Positions 19,221 to 28,398 of a stretch of DNA of 64,000 nt are shown here, piece after piece. Made by a program: the position numbers and the translations under genes. The notes beneath the pieces were generated by a model, which did not search any database, had not been told where the DNA came from, and saw nothing but the letters and a program-made list of their open reading frames with translations. Every line of letters begins with the position of its first letter. Position 1 is the stretch's first letter. The stretch covers positions 884,501 through 948,500 of the forward strand of contig NZ_QYUR01000002.1 of NCBI RefSeq assembly GCF_003596405.1, given 5' to 3'. The DNA comes from Pseudomonas cavernicola. GTDB lineage: Bacteria; Pseudomonadota; Gammaproteobacteria; Pseudomonadales; Pseudomonadaceae.

Positions 19221-19254
19221 CGCTGGGTTTCGGCTTTGCCTCTACCCAGCCTAC
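19221..19254. repeat. Half copy of the GTAGGCTGGGT repeat
   Basis: GCTGGGTTTCGGCTTTGCC followed by CTACCCAGCCTACG, matching one end of the composite repeat at 10799-10948. It lies in the ssuD-ssuC gap. Confidence 0.6.
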
Positions 19255-19269
19255 GAATCCATGAATCCC

Positions 19270-20433
19270 TTAGCTCTGCGACGCTGCTTTAGGCAGCTTT
19301 CTTTCCGGCGGACCATCGTTGGCCACCATCTCGCCGAACGGACTGACATAACCACGGCCTTCCGGTGCCTGCGGGCACGCCAGGTCCAGATGTGGAAACA
19401 GCAGCTCGGCCACGCGGTAGGACTCTTCCAGGTGCGGATAGCCGGAGAAGATGAAGGTGTCGATGCCCAGTTCCGCGTACTCCTTCACCCGGGCCGCCAC
19501 CGTCGGGCCATCGCCGACCAGCGCCGTACCCGCGCCACCACGCACCAGGCCGACCCCAGCCCAGAGATTCGGGCTGACTTCCAGGTTGTCGCGGCTACCG
19601 CCGTGCAGGGCGGCCATGCGTTGCTGACCGACCGAGTCGAAGCGCGCCAAGGACGCCTGCGCGCGGGCGATGGTGGCACCGTCGACGTGGGCAATCAGCC
19701 GTTCGGCGGCCTGCCAGGCCTCGGCAGTGGTTTCGCGCACGATCACATGCAGGCGAATGCCGAAACGCACCGTGCGGCCGAGCTTGGCGGCCTTCTCGCG
19801 CACCTGGACGATCTTCTCGGCCACCGCGGCGGGCGGCTCGCCCCAGGTCAGGTACAGCTCGACCTGCTCGGCGGCGAGGTCCTGCGCGGCATCCGAAGAC
19901 CCGCCGAAATACAGCGGCGGCCGTGGTTGTTGGATTGGGGGATAGAGCAGCTTGGCGCCCTTCACGCTGATGTGCTTACCGGCGTAATCGACGGTTTCGC
20001 CTTCCAGCACCCGGCGCCAGATGCGGGTGAATTCGACAGACGCCTCGTAACGTTCTTCGTGGCTGAGGAACAAGCCATCGCCGGCCAGTTCATCGGGGTC
20101 ACCACCGGTGACCAGATTGAACAGCGCACGGCCATTCGACAGCCGATCCAGAGTCGCCGCCTGCCGTGCCGCGACAGTCGGCGAGATGATCCCAGGGCGC
20201 AGCGCGACCAGGAACTTCAAGTTCTGCGTCACGGGGATCAACGAAGCAGCGACCAGCCAGGAGTCCTCGCAAGAACGCCCGGTCGGGATCAGCACGCCAG
20301 CGAAACCAAGACGATCCGCCGCCTGGGCGATCTGTTGCAGGTAGCCGTGATCCACCGCGCGGGCGCCCTCGGCGGTGCCAAGGTAATGGCCATCGCCATG
20401 GGTGGGCAGGAACCAGAAAATGTTGAGGCTCAT
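19270..20433 (-). CDS. ssuD: FMNH2-dependent alkanesulfonate monooxygenase SsuD
   Basis: 387-residue luciferase-fold monooxygenase releasing sulfite from alkanesulfonates with reduced flavin from SsuE. It starts [19 protein letters not shown], the conserved SsuD N-terminus, and contains [15 protein letters not shown] and [24 protein letters not shown] at 20433 has AAGGAG upstream. A ~108-bp palindromic repeat separates it from ssuA. Confidence 0.96.
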   Translation of the reverse strand: MSLNIFWFLPTHGDGHYLGTAEGARAVDHGYLQQIAQAADRLGFAGVLIPTGRSCEDSWLVAASLIPVTQNLKFLVALRPGIISPTVAARQAATLDRLSNGRALFNLVTGGDPDELAGDGLFLSHEERYEASVEFTRIWRRVLEGETVDYAGKHISVKGAKLLYPPIQQPRPPLYFGGSSDAAQDLAAEQVELYLTWGEPPAAVAEKIVQVREKAAKLGRTVRFGIRLHVIVRETTAEAWQAAERLIAHVDGATIARAQASLARFDSVGQQRMAALHGGSRDNLEVSPNLWAGVGLVRGGAGTALVGDGPTVAARVKEYAELGIDTFIFSGYPHLEESYRVAELLFPHLDLACPQAPEGRGYVSPFGEMVANDGPPERKLPKAASQS

Positions 20434-20469
20434 GGGAGTTGTCTCCTTGGGGGGCAGCGTTGTTTTTCT

Positions 20470-20577
20470 CCCCTCGCCCATTGATGGGAGAGGGGTTGGG
20501 GGAGAGGGAATACCGTCAGCAAACAACCCTCCCCCGACCCTGCGGGCCACCCTCTCCCGTAAACGGGAGAGGGTAAG
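20470..20577. repeat. CCCTCTCCC-type palindromic repeat in the ssuA-ssuD gap
   Basis: Several CCCTCTCCC / GGGAGAGGG units facing each other, e.g. CCCTCTCCCGT-AAACGGGAGAGGG at the right end. The same family lies at 21627-21718. Confidence 0.75.
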
Positions 20578-20580
20578 CGC

Positions 20581-21549
20581 CTATTGGGCTTTGCTGGCCC
20601 CCTTGAGCGGCGGCGTCCAGATCACATCCCTGATGCTCAACGGCTTGGGAATCAGCTTGAGCTGGTAGAAGCTGTCGGCGATTTTCTGCTGCGCCTGCAC
20701 CACTTCCGGGCTGAGGAACTGCGCGCCATAGCCTTGGCGTTTCACCGCGGTCAGGGTGATGTCCTTGGACAGGCCGAGCAGCGGAGCGACCTGCTCAGTG
20801 ACCTTCTGCGGATCGGCTTTCGAGTCCTCGCCGACAACACGCACTTCCTCGATCAGAGTGCTGATGACCTTCGGGTTTTTCTGCGCATAAGGTTTGGTCG
20901 CCAGGTAGAACTGGTGGTTGTCGACCAGGCCTTGGCCATCGCGCAGAGTGCGGGCCTGCAGTTGCTGCTCGGCGGCGGCCTGGAACGGGTCCCAGATGAC
21001 CCAGGCATCCACGCTGCCACGCTCGAAGGCCGCGCGGGCATCAGCCGGGGGCAGAAACACCGGTTGGATATCGCTGTATTTCAGACCGGCATCTGCCAAC
21101 GCCCGCACCAGCAGGTAGTGCACGTTGGAGCCTTTGTTCAGCGCGACCTTCTTGCCTTTCAGCGCCTGCACCGAGTTGATGGGTGAATCCTTGGGCACCA
21201 GGATCGCCTCACTGTGTGGCGCTGGCGGCTCGTAGGCGACATAAAGCAGATCCGCGCCGGCCGCTTGGGCGAAGACCGGTGGGGTTTCGCCGGTCACGCC
21301 GAAGTCGATCGAGCCGACGTTGAGCCCTTCCAGCAACTGCGGACCACCGGGGAATTCGGTCCACTTCACCTCAACGCCCTGCTCTGCCAAGCGCTTCTCC
21401 AGCGAGCCCTTGGCCTTGAGTAGCACCAGGGTGCCGTATTTCTGATAGCCGATCCGCAAGGTCTCAGCTTGTGCTTGGGTGATGGCGCCGAAGGAGATGG
21501 CCGCGACAAACAGGGCGACCAGGCTTCGACGCAAAGTGACAGTGCGCAT
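20581..21549 (-). CDS. ssuA: Aliphatic sulfonate periplasmic binding protein SsuA
   Basis: 322-residue periplasmic binding protein. Signal peptide of about 28 residues (MRTVTLRRSLVALFVAAISF ... AQAE), then LRIGYQKYGTLVLLKAKGSLEKRL and WTEFPGGPQLLEGLNVGSIDFGVTGETPP, the SsuA substrate-site blocks. ATG at 21549 has AAAGGAGAG upstream. It delivers sulfonates to SsuCB. Confidence 0.95.
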   Translation of the reverse strand: MRTVTLRRSLVALFVAAISFGAITQAQAETLRIGYQKYGTLVLLKAKGSLEKRLAEQGVEVKWTEFPGGPQLLEGLNVGSIDFGVTGETPPVFAQAAGADLLYVAYEPPAPHSEAILVPKDSPINSVQALKGKKVALNKGSNVHYLLVRALADAGLKYSDIQPVFLPPADARAAFERGSVDAWVIWDPFQAAAEQQLQARTLRDGQGLVDNHQFYLATKPYAQKNPKVISTLIEEVRVVGEDSKADPQKVTEQVAPLLGLSKDITLTAVKRQGYGAQFLSPEVVQAQQKIADSFYQLKLIPKPLSIRDVIWTPPLKGASKAQ

Positions 21550-21626
21550 AGCGCTCTCCTTTGCTTTCGGTTTGGTTGGCGACCTGCTGACCCGTTGGCG
21601 GGCGAGTAAGGCTGAGTTGTTTTTTG

Positions 21627-21718
21627 CCCCCTCTCCCGTTTACGGGAGAGGGCTGGGGAGAGGGCTGCTTTACGGACCCTCTCCCCCAGCCCCTCTCCCA
21701 CTAGTGGGAGAGGGGAGT
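21627..21718. repeat. CCCTCTCCC-type palindromic repeat in the ssuE-ssuA gap
   Basis: CCCTCTCCCGTTTACGGGAGAGGG at the left and CCCTCTCCCACTAGTGGGAGAGGGG at the right end, each a near-perfect hairpin. Same family as 20470-20577, so ssuA is flanked on both sides. Confidence 0.75.
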
Positions 21719-21725
21719 AGAAGCG

Positions 21726-22319
21726 TCAGATACTCCAGCGGGCACTCACCAGCCGGTCATTCAACACATTCGGGTCAAGCGGTCTGGGCCGTCGCGCCAG
21801 GGCGCTGACGAACTGTTCCAACGCCTCGTCCAGGCGCTGCTCCAAACCTGGCGCCAGCTGCGCCGCCGCGCTGCCCTCGCCATAGGCAATTTGGCTATCG
21901 TCGGCGAACACCCCGTGCAGCACTTCCTGTGCCTTCAGCGCGGTCAGCACCGGCCGCAGCGCGTAATCCACCGCCAGCATGTGCGACTTGCTGCCGCCGG
22001 TAGAAAACGGCAGCACCACCTTGTGGCTCAGTGCGCGCTCCGGCAGCACATCGAGCAGCGCCTTCAGGGCCCCCGAGAAGGAGGCCTTATAGACCGGCGT
22101 GGCAATCAACACCCCGTCGGCAGCGGCGATATGCTCAATCAGCGCGATGATCCGCGGGCTGTCGAAACGCGCATGCAGCAAGTCCTCGGCGGCAAAATCG
22201 CGAATTCCGTACGACACCACCTCGACGCCGCGTAACTGCAACCAGCGCCGCGAGCGCTCCAGCAAGATTCCACTACGGGATCTCTGGCTGGGACTGCCGC
22301 CCAATGAAACCACCAGCAT
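21726..22319 (-). CDS. ssuE: NAD(P)H-dependent FMN reductase SsuE
   Basis: 197-residue flavodoxin-like FMN reductase supplying FMNH2 to SsuD. The FMN-phosphate loop is [12 protein letters not shown] near the N-terminus, and the [21 protein letters not shown] block is typical. First gene of the ssu series, 66 bp after lsfA. ATG at 22319 has GAAAGGAAAGGAG upstream. Confidence 0.94.
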   Translation of the reverse strand: MLVVSLGGSPSQRSRSGILLERSRRWLQLRGVEVVSYGIRDFAAEDLLHARFDSPRIIALIEHIAAADGVLIATPVYKASFSGALKALLDVLPERALSHKVVLPFSTGGSKSHMLAVDYALRPVLTALKAQEVLHGVFADDSQIAYGEGSAAAQLAPGLEQRLDEALEQFVSALARRPRPLDPNVLNDRLVSARWSI

Positions 22320-22385
22320 TGCTTACTCCTTTCCTTTCAAACCTGTTGCTGAGCGCCAATCGCAGTGCTCAGACGCAAGCGAGCA

Positions 22386-23024
22386 TCAGCGATTCGGCTG
22401 CGGGGTGAGGCGCAGGTAGGGTTTGATCGCGCGATAGCCTCTCGGGAAGCGCTGCTTGATTTCCTCCTCGTCCTTCAGCGAAGGCACGATCACCACCTCA
22501 TCACCGTCCTGCCAGTTGGCCGGGGTGGCGACCTTGTGGTTTTCGGTCAGTTGCAGAGAGTCGATCACCCGCAGGATCTCGTTGAAATTGCGCCCGGTGC
22601 TGGCCGGATAGGTGATGGTCAAACGCACCTTCTTGTTCGGGTCGATAACAAACAGCGAACGTACGGTCAGGGTGTCGTTGGCGTTTGGATGGATCAGATC
22701 GTAGAGGCCGGATACCTTGCGATCGGCGTCGGCGATGATCGGGAAGTTGACCGTGGTGTTCTGGGTTTCGTTGATGTCCTCGATCCACTTCAGGTGCGAG
22801 TCCGCCGGGTCGACCGAGAGCGCGATGACCTTGACGCCGCGTTGGGCGAACTGATCCTTCAACTTGGCGGTGAAGCCCAGTTCGGTGGTGCACACCGGGG
22901 TAAAATCCGCCGGGTGAGAGAACAGCACACCCCAGCTATTGCCCAGCCACTGGTGAAAACGAATGCGGCCTTCGCTAGAGTCTTGTTCGAAGTCGGGGGC
23001 GAGGTCGCCGAGTCTGAGGCTCAT
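22386..23024 (-). CDS. lsfA: 1-Cys peroxiredoxin LsfA
   Basis: 212-residue Prx6-type thiol peroxidase. The peroxidatic Cys45 is in HPADFTPVCTTELG, and there is no second cysteine anywhere, which confirms the 1-Cys type. ATG at 23024 has AGGAG upstream. Immediately upstream of ssuE in the same direction, as in P. putida and P. aeruginosa, where lsfA is induced by sulfate starvation. Confidence 0.95.
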   Translation of the reverse strand: MSLRLGDLAPDFEQDSSEGRIRFHQWLGNSWGVLFSHPADFTPVCTTELGFTAKLKDQFAQRGVKVIALSVDPADSHLKWIEDINETQNTTVNFPIIADADRKVSGLYDLIHPNANDTLTVRSLFVIDPNKKVRLTITYPASTGRNFNEILRVIDSLQLTENHKVATPANWQDGDEVVIVPSLKDEEEIKQRFPRGYRAIKPYLRLTPQPNR

Positions 23025-23205
23025 GGTGCTGCTCCTGAGGTAAGTCGTTGCGTGGGCTCACTATGCTCAGGACCAAATAAAATTAAAAAGAATAAATAAC
23101 AATTTATTTATATCATTATTGAATATAAGAGACCCACACTAAGCACACGAAGCCACGCCCTCGGAGCTGAGCGGCACCGCCTAAGAGGCATAAGCAAGTA
23201 ATTAA

Positions 23206-23224
23206 TTATTCTTTATAAGAATAA
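23206..23224. promoter_or_regulatory. Perfect 19-bp AT-rich palindrome upstream of the sulfate-binding protein gene
   Basis: TTATTCTT-TAT-AAGAATAA, 65 bp upstream of the gene at 23289, inside the divergent lsfA / binding-protein region. A looser repeat AATAAAT-AACA-ATTTATT lies at 23091-23108 nearer lsfA. Candidate site for CysB or a related sulfur regulator (inference). Confidence 0.45.
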
Positions 23225-23288
23225 GCAGGGGCTTTTATAGTTCGCCTGTTTACTCCCGAACCAAGGATCTAGGACTAAGGACCTTTCG

Positions 23289-24284
23289 ATGAAGCGATTA
23301 CTCTCCACCACCCTGCTCGCGGCCAGCCTGGCACTGGCTTCCAGCGTACAGGCAGCCACCTTGCTGAACGTCTCTTATGACGTGATGCGCGACTTCTACA
23401 AGGACTATAACGCGGCCTTCCAGAAGCATTGGCAAGCCGAGGGCGGCAAGGACCTGACCATCCAGATGTCCCATGGCGGTTCGAGCAAACAAGCCCGCGC
23501 GGTGATCGATGGTCTGCAAGCCGACGTGATCACCATGAACATGGCCACCGACATCAACGCCCTGCATGACGTCGGCAAGCTGATCCCGGAAAACTGGGCC
23601 ACGCGCCTGCCGGACAACAGCGCGCCATTCACCTCGGCCACTGTGTTTATCGTCCGCAAAGGCAACCCGAAGAACCTGCACGACTGGCCGGATCTGCTGA
23701 ACAGCGGCGTCGAAGTGGTGGTGCCAAACCCGAAGACCTCCGGTAACGGCCGTTACACCTACCTCTCCGCCTGGGGCTATGTGCTCAAGCAAGGTGGCGA
23801 TGAAAAGGCCGCCCGCGAGTTCGTCGGCAAGCTGTTCAAGCAAGCGCCAGTGCTGGACACCGGCGGCCGCGCGGCGACCACCACCTTTATCCAGAACCAG
23901 ATCGGCGACGTACTGGTGACCTTCGAGAACGAAGCGGAAATGATCGCCCGCGAGTTTGGCCGTGGCGGCTTCGAAGTGGTCTACCCCAGCGTTTCCGCCG
24001 AGGCCGAGCCGCCGGTGACCGTGGTTGACAAAGTGGTCGACAAAAAAGGCACCCGCAAAGAGGCCGAGGCTTACCTGAAATACCTCTGGTCCGATGAGGG
24101 CCAGCGCATCGCCGCCAACAACTACCTGCGCCCACGCAACCCGGCAATCCTCGCCGAGTTCGCCGACCGCTTCCCGAAAGTCGAGTTTCTGCCGGTGGTG
24201 AAAACCTTCGGCGAATGGCCGCAAATCCAGAAGACCCACTTCAACGATGGCGGCGTGTTCGATCAGGTCTACGGCGGGCAGTAA
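23289..24284 (+). CDS. Periplasmic sulfate/thiosulfate-binding protein (paralogue 1)
   Basis: 331-residue binding protein of the Sbp/CysP family. The signal peptide ends SSVQA-A and the mature start TLLNVSYDVMRDFYKDYN is the family signature; NPKTSGNGRYTYLSAWGY and GRAATTTFIQNQIGDVLVTFENEAE contact the oxyanion in relatives. AAGGA precedes ATG 23289. It stands alone without permease genes, opposite lsfA. A second, better-placed copy (32773) precedes cysTWA, so this one may share that permease or bind another oxyanion. Confidence 0.92.
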   Translation: MKRLLSTTLLAASLALASSVQAATLLNVSYDVMRDFYKDYNAAFQKHWQAEGGKDLTIQMSHGGSSKQARAVIDGLQADVITMNMATDINALHDVGKLIPENWATRLPDNSAPFTSATVFIVRKGNPKNLHDWPDLLNSGVEVVVPNPKTSGNGRYTYLSAWGYVLKQGGDEKAAREFVGKLFKQAPVLDTGGRAATTTFIQNQIGDVLVTFENEAEMIAREFGRGGFEVVYPSVSAEAEPPVTVVDKVVDKKGTRKEAEAYLKYLWSDEGQRIAANNYLRPRNPAILAEFADRFPKVEFLPVVKTFGEWPQIQKTHFNDGGVFDQVYGGQ

Positions 24285-24301
24285 CGGCCCGCCCGCAATA
24301 C

Positions 24302-24330
24302 AAAAAGCCCGGCCTTGCGCCGGGTTTTTT
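24302..24330 (+). terminator. Rho-independent terminator after the sulfate-binding protein
   Basis: CCCGGC / GCCGGG stem extended by A-T pairs and followed by TTTTTT, 18 nt past the stop at 24284. Confidence 0.9.
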
Positions 24331-24350
24331 GTTGGGTTGTGCATATGGCA

Positions 24351-24495
24351 GGTTGGCGCTCTCGGAGGTTGGCGCTGAGCGCAGCGATGCCCAACAAGGG
24401 GTCGACCAGCGGCTCCTTATTCTCGGGCTCGCGACTGGAAGCCCGGCCTTGCAGGCCGGTTGTTGGGCATCGCCTTTGGCTCAGCACCAAGCTAC
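24351..24495. repeat. GTTGG-type palindromic repeat
   Basis: GTTGGCGCTGAGCGCAGCGATGCCC at the left is inverted as TGTTGGGCATCGCC...GCTCAGCACCAA at the right, with GCCCGGCCTTGCAGGCCGG near the centre. Same family as 28131-28308. With two terminators it accounts for the 398-bp gap 24285-24682. Confidence 0.75.
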
Positions 24496-24633
24496 AGGAA
24501 GCTGCGGATAAAACCGGATAAGCAAAAGAAAACCCACCCCGGCATCCGCCCGCTCAATGAAAGGCCTAGGCACAGGTTCCAAGCCAACGAGCGGCAACGC
24601 TCTTACACCCATGACCAACCAACGCCCAGACAC

Positions 24634-24659
24634 AAAAAAACCGGACCCTGGGGCCCGGC
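24634..24659 (-). terminator. Rho-independent terminator after the OprD-type porin
   Basis: On the minus strand CCGGGCCC-CA-GGGTCCGG (one G-T pair) is followed by TTTTTTT, 24 nt past the porin stop. Confidence 0.85.
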
Positions 24660-24682
24660 TGGAAACTGCAACCTGAAGAGCT

Positions 24683-26041
24683 TTAAAGCAACGGCAAGGT
24701 ATAGCTGACGATCAGGCGGTTTTCATCCTGATCGTTCTGGGTCGCCACGCTGCTGCGCAGGACCGCATTGCGCCAGGAGAAACCCACCCCTTTGAAGGCG
24801 CCACCCTGCACCGCGTAGTCCAGGCGGAAGTCGCGCTCCCACTCGGACTGATCGCCGGTTTTCGAGTCGATGTGTTCGCCCTTGAGGTAGGTGATCACGG
24901 CTTTCAGGCCCGGCGCTCCGGCTTTGGCGAAGTCATAGGCATACTCGCTCAGCCAGGTCCGCTCGCCAGCGCGCGCGAACTTGCCGATCTGCCGGTCGGT
25001 GATCAGGTAGGCCGTCGCCCCATCGCCCTGGTCGAGGTAGGGGAAGTTGCTGTCGCCGGCGACTTGCTGATAGCCGGCGCTGAGCGCGTGGCTGCCCAGG
25101 CTGTAGGTGAACAAGCCACTCCAGGTGCGGTTGTCGACTTCACCGCTGTGGCGGTCGCCGGCGTTCCAGAAACCACTGCTTTTGAAGCCCTCGTTACGCC
25201 CGCTGAGGCTGCTGTTCTTGCCATCGGAGCTGCTGTTGAAGTAGCGCAGGTCGGACTTCAAGCTGCCCGCCGGCAGGGCCAGGGTGTGGGTCAGGCCGAG
25301 GAAGTGCTGCCGGTAGAAGTCTTCCAGGTTGCCGTAGTAATACTGCGCCAACAGGTCCTTGCTGATTTTGTAGTCGGCACCGGCGTAGTAGAAGGTGTTG
25401 CTGAACTGTGGATTCCTGCTGCGATTGTTCGCCCCACCGATCGACAGGCTGTCGCTGTTGCTCGAGCTACGGCCTTTGGCATGTTCCAGCTGGCCGCCGA
25501 TCAGGGTCAGGTTGTCGATCTCGTTGGAGCTGACCTGGCCGCCTTCGAAGGTCTGCGGCAACAGGCGACCGTCGTTGTAGGTCACCACCGGCAGCTTCGG
25601 CAGCAGCGTGCCGAGCCGTGCTTCGGTCTTGGAAATCTTCGCCTTGCCGGTCACGCCGAGGCTGCTGAAATTGTCCACCGCCTCGCCATTGCTCTCGGTC
25701 GGGAACACCGTGCCGCTGTAGCTACTGCTGGTCGGGTTGTAATGCGTGCCTTTGCCGGAATCCAGTTTGACCCCGAGCAGGCCCAGCGCATCGACCCCCA
25801 CCCCCACGGTGCCTTCGGTGTAGCCCGAGCTGTAGTTGAAGATCAAGCCCTGGCCCCACTCTTCCTGCTTGTTCGGCGTGGTCGCGGCCTTGTTGTCCCG
25901 CGCGACATTGCGGTTATCGGTGTTGATGTAGAAGTTACGCAGGCCAAGGCTGGCCTTGCTGTCTTCGATGAAGCCGGCGGCAGTGGCCTGTTGAGTCAGG
26001 ATGCCGAAAGCGATGGCCAGCGCCAGGGTGGATTTGTTCAT
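24683..26041 (-). CDS. OprD-family outer-membrane porin
   Basis: 452-residue porin with a 21-residue signal peptide (MNKSTLALAIAFGILTQQAT...A), then GFIEDSKASLGLRNFYINTDNR, the OprD start motif, and many alternating beta strands ending in the short DENRLIVSYTLPLL terminal strand. ATG at 26041 is used; the longer frame to 26116 would put a stretch before the signal peptide. Placed among sulfur genes, it probably admits an organosulfur or sulfonate compound (inference from context). The substrate cannot be read from sequence. Confidence 0.88.
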   Translation of the reverse strand: MNKSTLALAIAFGILTQQATAAGFIEDSKASLGLRNFYINTDNRNVARDNKAATTPNKQEEWGQGLIFNYSSGYTEGTVGVGVDALGLLGVKLDSGKGTHYNPTSSSYSGTVFPTESNGEAVDNFSSLGVTGKAKISKTEARLGTLLPKLPVVTYNDGRLLPQTFEGGQVSSNEIDNLTLIGGQLEHAKGRSSSNSDSLSIGGANNRSRNPQFSNTFYYAGADYKISKDLLAQYYYGNLEDFYRQHFLGLTHTLALPAGSLKSDLRYFNSSSDGKNSSLSGRNEGFKSSGFWNAGDRHSGEVDNRTWSGLFTYSLGSHALSAGYQQVAGDSNFPYLDQGDGATAYLITDRQIGKFARAGERTWLSEYAYDFAKAGAPGLKAVITYLKGEHIDSKTGDQSEWERDFRLDYAVQGGAFKGVGFSWRNAVLRSSVATQNDQDENRLIVSYTLPLL

Positions 26042-26514
26042 GGTCTTACTCCAGATGCAGTTCTTTTTTTGGCTTGGTTCCGACACTGCAAGGGAGACCT
26101 TCGGGAGGGCGCGCAAGGCGGCGCCTCAGGCTGACGTGGTCGACATTTAAACTTCCTTGGTGCGGGTCAGTGCGGCTGTCCGCTGTCGACGAGGCGCACA
26201 GTAATGAAAAAGACATAATCCTAAAAAGAATTATTAGTTAGTTTTTAATTCTTTTTTTGAATATAAACTTTTCAACCGCACATTTGCCGCCCCTCTTTGC
26301 GAGAGCCGTTTATTCGCTGGGTCATAGCCCTTTGTAGGAGCGCACTCAGCTCGCGATTCGCTTCATAAGCTAATATCTAAAAATTATTTATTGCGCTGTT
26401 TTTAGATCGTTTAGCTTTGCAACACCGGACTACCGGCTCTCGACCGTCCCCCCATTAGTCCGTGCTTAGTGCCCTTTTCGAGCCCGCACGACTGCTTCGA
26501 GAAGAGGTGAGTCC
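26042..26514. promoter_or_regulatory. Divergent region with AT-rich inverted repeat 26223-26256
   Basis: 473 bp between the porin and the small exported protein. AAAAAGAATTA / TAATTCTTTTT is a perfect 11-bp inverted repeat with a 12-bp spacer at 26223-26256. A single REP-like unit GTAGGAGCGCACTCAGCTCGC lies near 26335. No sigma54 -24/-12 pair with correct spacing was found near 26415. Confidence 0.45.
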
Positions 26515-26796
26515 ATGTCCCATTCTTTACCTCGGTTCCTGCTCGCAGGTTTCGTATTCACCCTGGCGGTGGCTGCGACTGCGCCGGTCGACGCCCACCC
26601 GCACCTGCGCAGCGGCGACCAGCAGCCATCCAGCCTGAGCACCCGGCTAAAAACGCCAGCCCCTTGGCAATACCAGCGCGACAAAGCCGATAGCCTCGGC
26701 GAGCCATCGCGCATCGTAGAAGCTGTCTTCGGCCCAGCGCTGCCAGCCAAACCGTTAGCGGCCAGTTGGCAAGCAGAGGCCAGTGATGGCCGCTGA
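26515..26796 (+). CDS. Small exported protein of unknown function
   Basis: 93 residues with a clear Sec signal peptide (MSHSLPRFLLAGFVFTLAVA ... VDA-H), then a short hydrophilic, proline-rich tail without recognised domain. GAGGT precedes ATG 26515. Its 3' end overlaps the start of the monooxygenase gene by 11 bp, so the two are translationally coupled. Not recognised as a family member. Confidence 0.65.
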   Translation: MSHSLPRFLLAGFVFTLAVAATAPVDAHPHLRSGDQQPSSLSTRLKTPAPWQYQRDKADSLGEPSRIVEAVFGPALPAKPLAASWQAEASDGR

Positions 26797-28018
26797 GCTA
26801 CGCGCAGCCCGCGCTCATCCCGGCCAAGCCCCCTTGTTCGAGTCGCGCCTGTTCCCGGCCGAGTTCGGCGGCCGCACGGCCAAGGTCGAACGCCTGGCCA
26901 GACGCCTCGCCGCCACCGCGGTGGAGCGTGACCAGCGTGGCGGCAGCGCCAGTGCCGAACGCCAGTTGCTGCGCGATAGCGGCCTGCTGAGCCTGGCGAT
27001 TCCGCAAAGCTTTGGCGGCCAGGGAGTGGCCTGGCCGGAGATCTACCATTTGGTGCGCTACCTGGCAGCGGTGGATAGCTCGCTGGCGCACCTGTTTGCC
27101 TTCCAGCATCTGCAAGTGGCGACCCTGCTGTTGTTCGCAAGCATCGACCAACAGCGTCACTGGCTAACCCGCACAGCGCAGGAACAGTGGTTCTGGGGCA
27201 ACGCCAGCAATGGCCGCGACACCCGCCTGAAGCTGACCCGGCGCGATGAGCACTACGAATTGAACGGGGTGAAATCCTTCTGCTCCGGCGCACTCGGCGC
27301 CGATGCCTTGATGGTCAGTGCGCCGCGCGGCCACAGCAGCGAAGAGCGGACCTTTTTGGTGTTGCCGACTCAGCGCGAAGGTTTGGCGATCAATGACGAC
27401 TGGGATGGTTTCGGCCAGCGCCAGACCGACAGCGGCACGGTGCAGTTTGAAAACGTCTTCGTCGACAGCAGTGAAATCCTCGGCCCCAGTGGCGCCAGTC
27501 CGCGTAGCAGCTTGCGCAGCTGCCTGTCGCAACTGGTGCTGACCCAGCTCTACCTCGGCAATGCCCAAGGCGCGCTGGACGCGGCGCTGCACTACACCCG
27601 CGAACAGGCTCGGGCCTGGCCGGCCTCGGGCGCCCCGGAGGCCCGCGACGAGCCGTTTATCCAGCAGCGCTATGGCGAGTTGTGGCTGCAATATCGCAGC
27701 GCCGTGCCGCTGGCCGAAGCCGCCGCCCAGCGCCTGCAAGCCGCCTGGGAAAAACCCGCGCTGACCGCCGCCGAGCGTGGCGAAGTGGCCGTGCAGGTGG
27801 CCGAAGCCAAGGTGGTCGCGGCTCGCGCTGCCCTCGAGATTACCAGCCAGATCTTTGAAGCCATGGGCGCGCGCGCCACCTCATCGCGTTACGGCTTCGA
27901 CCGCTTCTGGCGCAACGTACGGGTGCACACCTTGCACGATCCCATCGACTACAAGGTGCGCGACCTCGGCCGTTGGCTACTCAGCGGAGTGCCTCCAAGC
28001 CCCTCGCTCTATTCATGA
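26786..28018 (+). CDS. DszC/SfnC-type flavin-dependent monooxygenase (acyl-CoA dehydrogenase fold)
   Basis: 410 residues with the acyl-CoA dehydrogenase fold: N-terminal helical domain (about 1-125), middle beta domain with FWGNASNGRDTRLKLTRR and GVKSFCSGALGADALMVSA, C-terminal helical bundle ending RNVRVHTLHDPIDYKVRDLG, the DszC/SfnC/MsuC type. ATG 26786 is preferred to GTG 26783; both lie inside the previous gene. Relatives use FMNH2 to oxygenate organosulfur compounds (sulfones, sulfinates); sulfur-gene context supports this, substrate unknown. Confidence 0.82.
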   Translation: MAAELRAARAHPGQAPLFESRLFPAEFGGRTAKVERLARRLAATAVERDQRGGSASAERQLLRDSGLLSLAIPQSFGGQGVAWPEIYHLVRYLAAVDSSLAHLFAFQHLQVATLLLFASIDQQRHWLTRTAQEQWFWGNASNGRDTRLKLTRRDEHYELNGVKSFCSGALGADALMVSAPRGHSSEERTFLVLPTQREGLAINDDWDGFGQRQTDSGTVQFENVFVDSSEILGPSGASPRSSLRSCLSQLVLTQLYLGNAQGALDAALHYTREQARAWPASGAPEARDEPFIQQRYGELWLQYRSAVPLAEAAAQRLQAAWEKPALTAAERGEVAVQVAEAKVVAARAALEITSQIFEAMGARATSSRYGFDRFWRNVRVHTLHDPIDYKVRDLGRWLLSGVPPSPSLYS

Positions 28019-28130
28019 CGCGCCCTCAGCGGGGCACGTTGCAACGCTTTAGGGCGGGATGCTCAGGCAGGGCGCCCGCCCTTCTTTTCTGCTCGCACAA
28101 ATCGCCCCCGCGCCAAGCCATCGGTCGATG

Positions 28131-28308
28131 GTTGGTGCTGAGCCGAAGGCGATGCCCAACAACTGGCCTGCAAAGTTGGGCCGTCAAGTTCAAGACTTTC
28201 AGGGGCTACAGGTCCGTGCCACGTGGATTCCCGCCTACGCGGGAATCCACGTGCATCTGGAGCCGCAAGCGACTCCCTGTTGGGCATCGCTACGTTCAGC
28301 ACCAACCT
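28131..28308. repeat. Nested palindromic repeats in a 380-bp gap
   Basis: Outer GTTGGTGCTGAGCCGAAGGC and the inverted TACGTTCAGCACCAACC belong to the same family as 24351-24495. Nested inside is a different perfect palindrome, CACGTGGATTCCCGC-CTAC-GCGGGAATCCACGTG (28220-28253), as if one repeat inserted into another. The rest of 28019-28398 shows nothing. Confidence 0.75.
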
Positions 28309-28398
28309 ACTCCCCGAACATTGAACAGTTATTTATGAGGCTGCACACTACGAGAGTGAACCCGACTCTCCGATACCCTGAGCGCTCACCCGTCCCCC

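Noticed and set aside
26400..26430. Possible sigma54 site (TTTGCA) upstream of the SfnC-like genes
   Set aside because: No GG at the required distance upstream.
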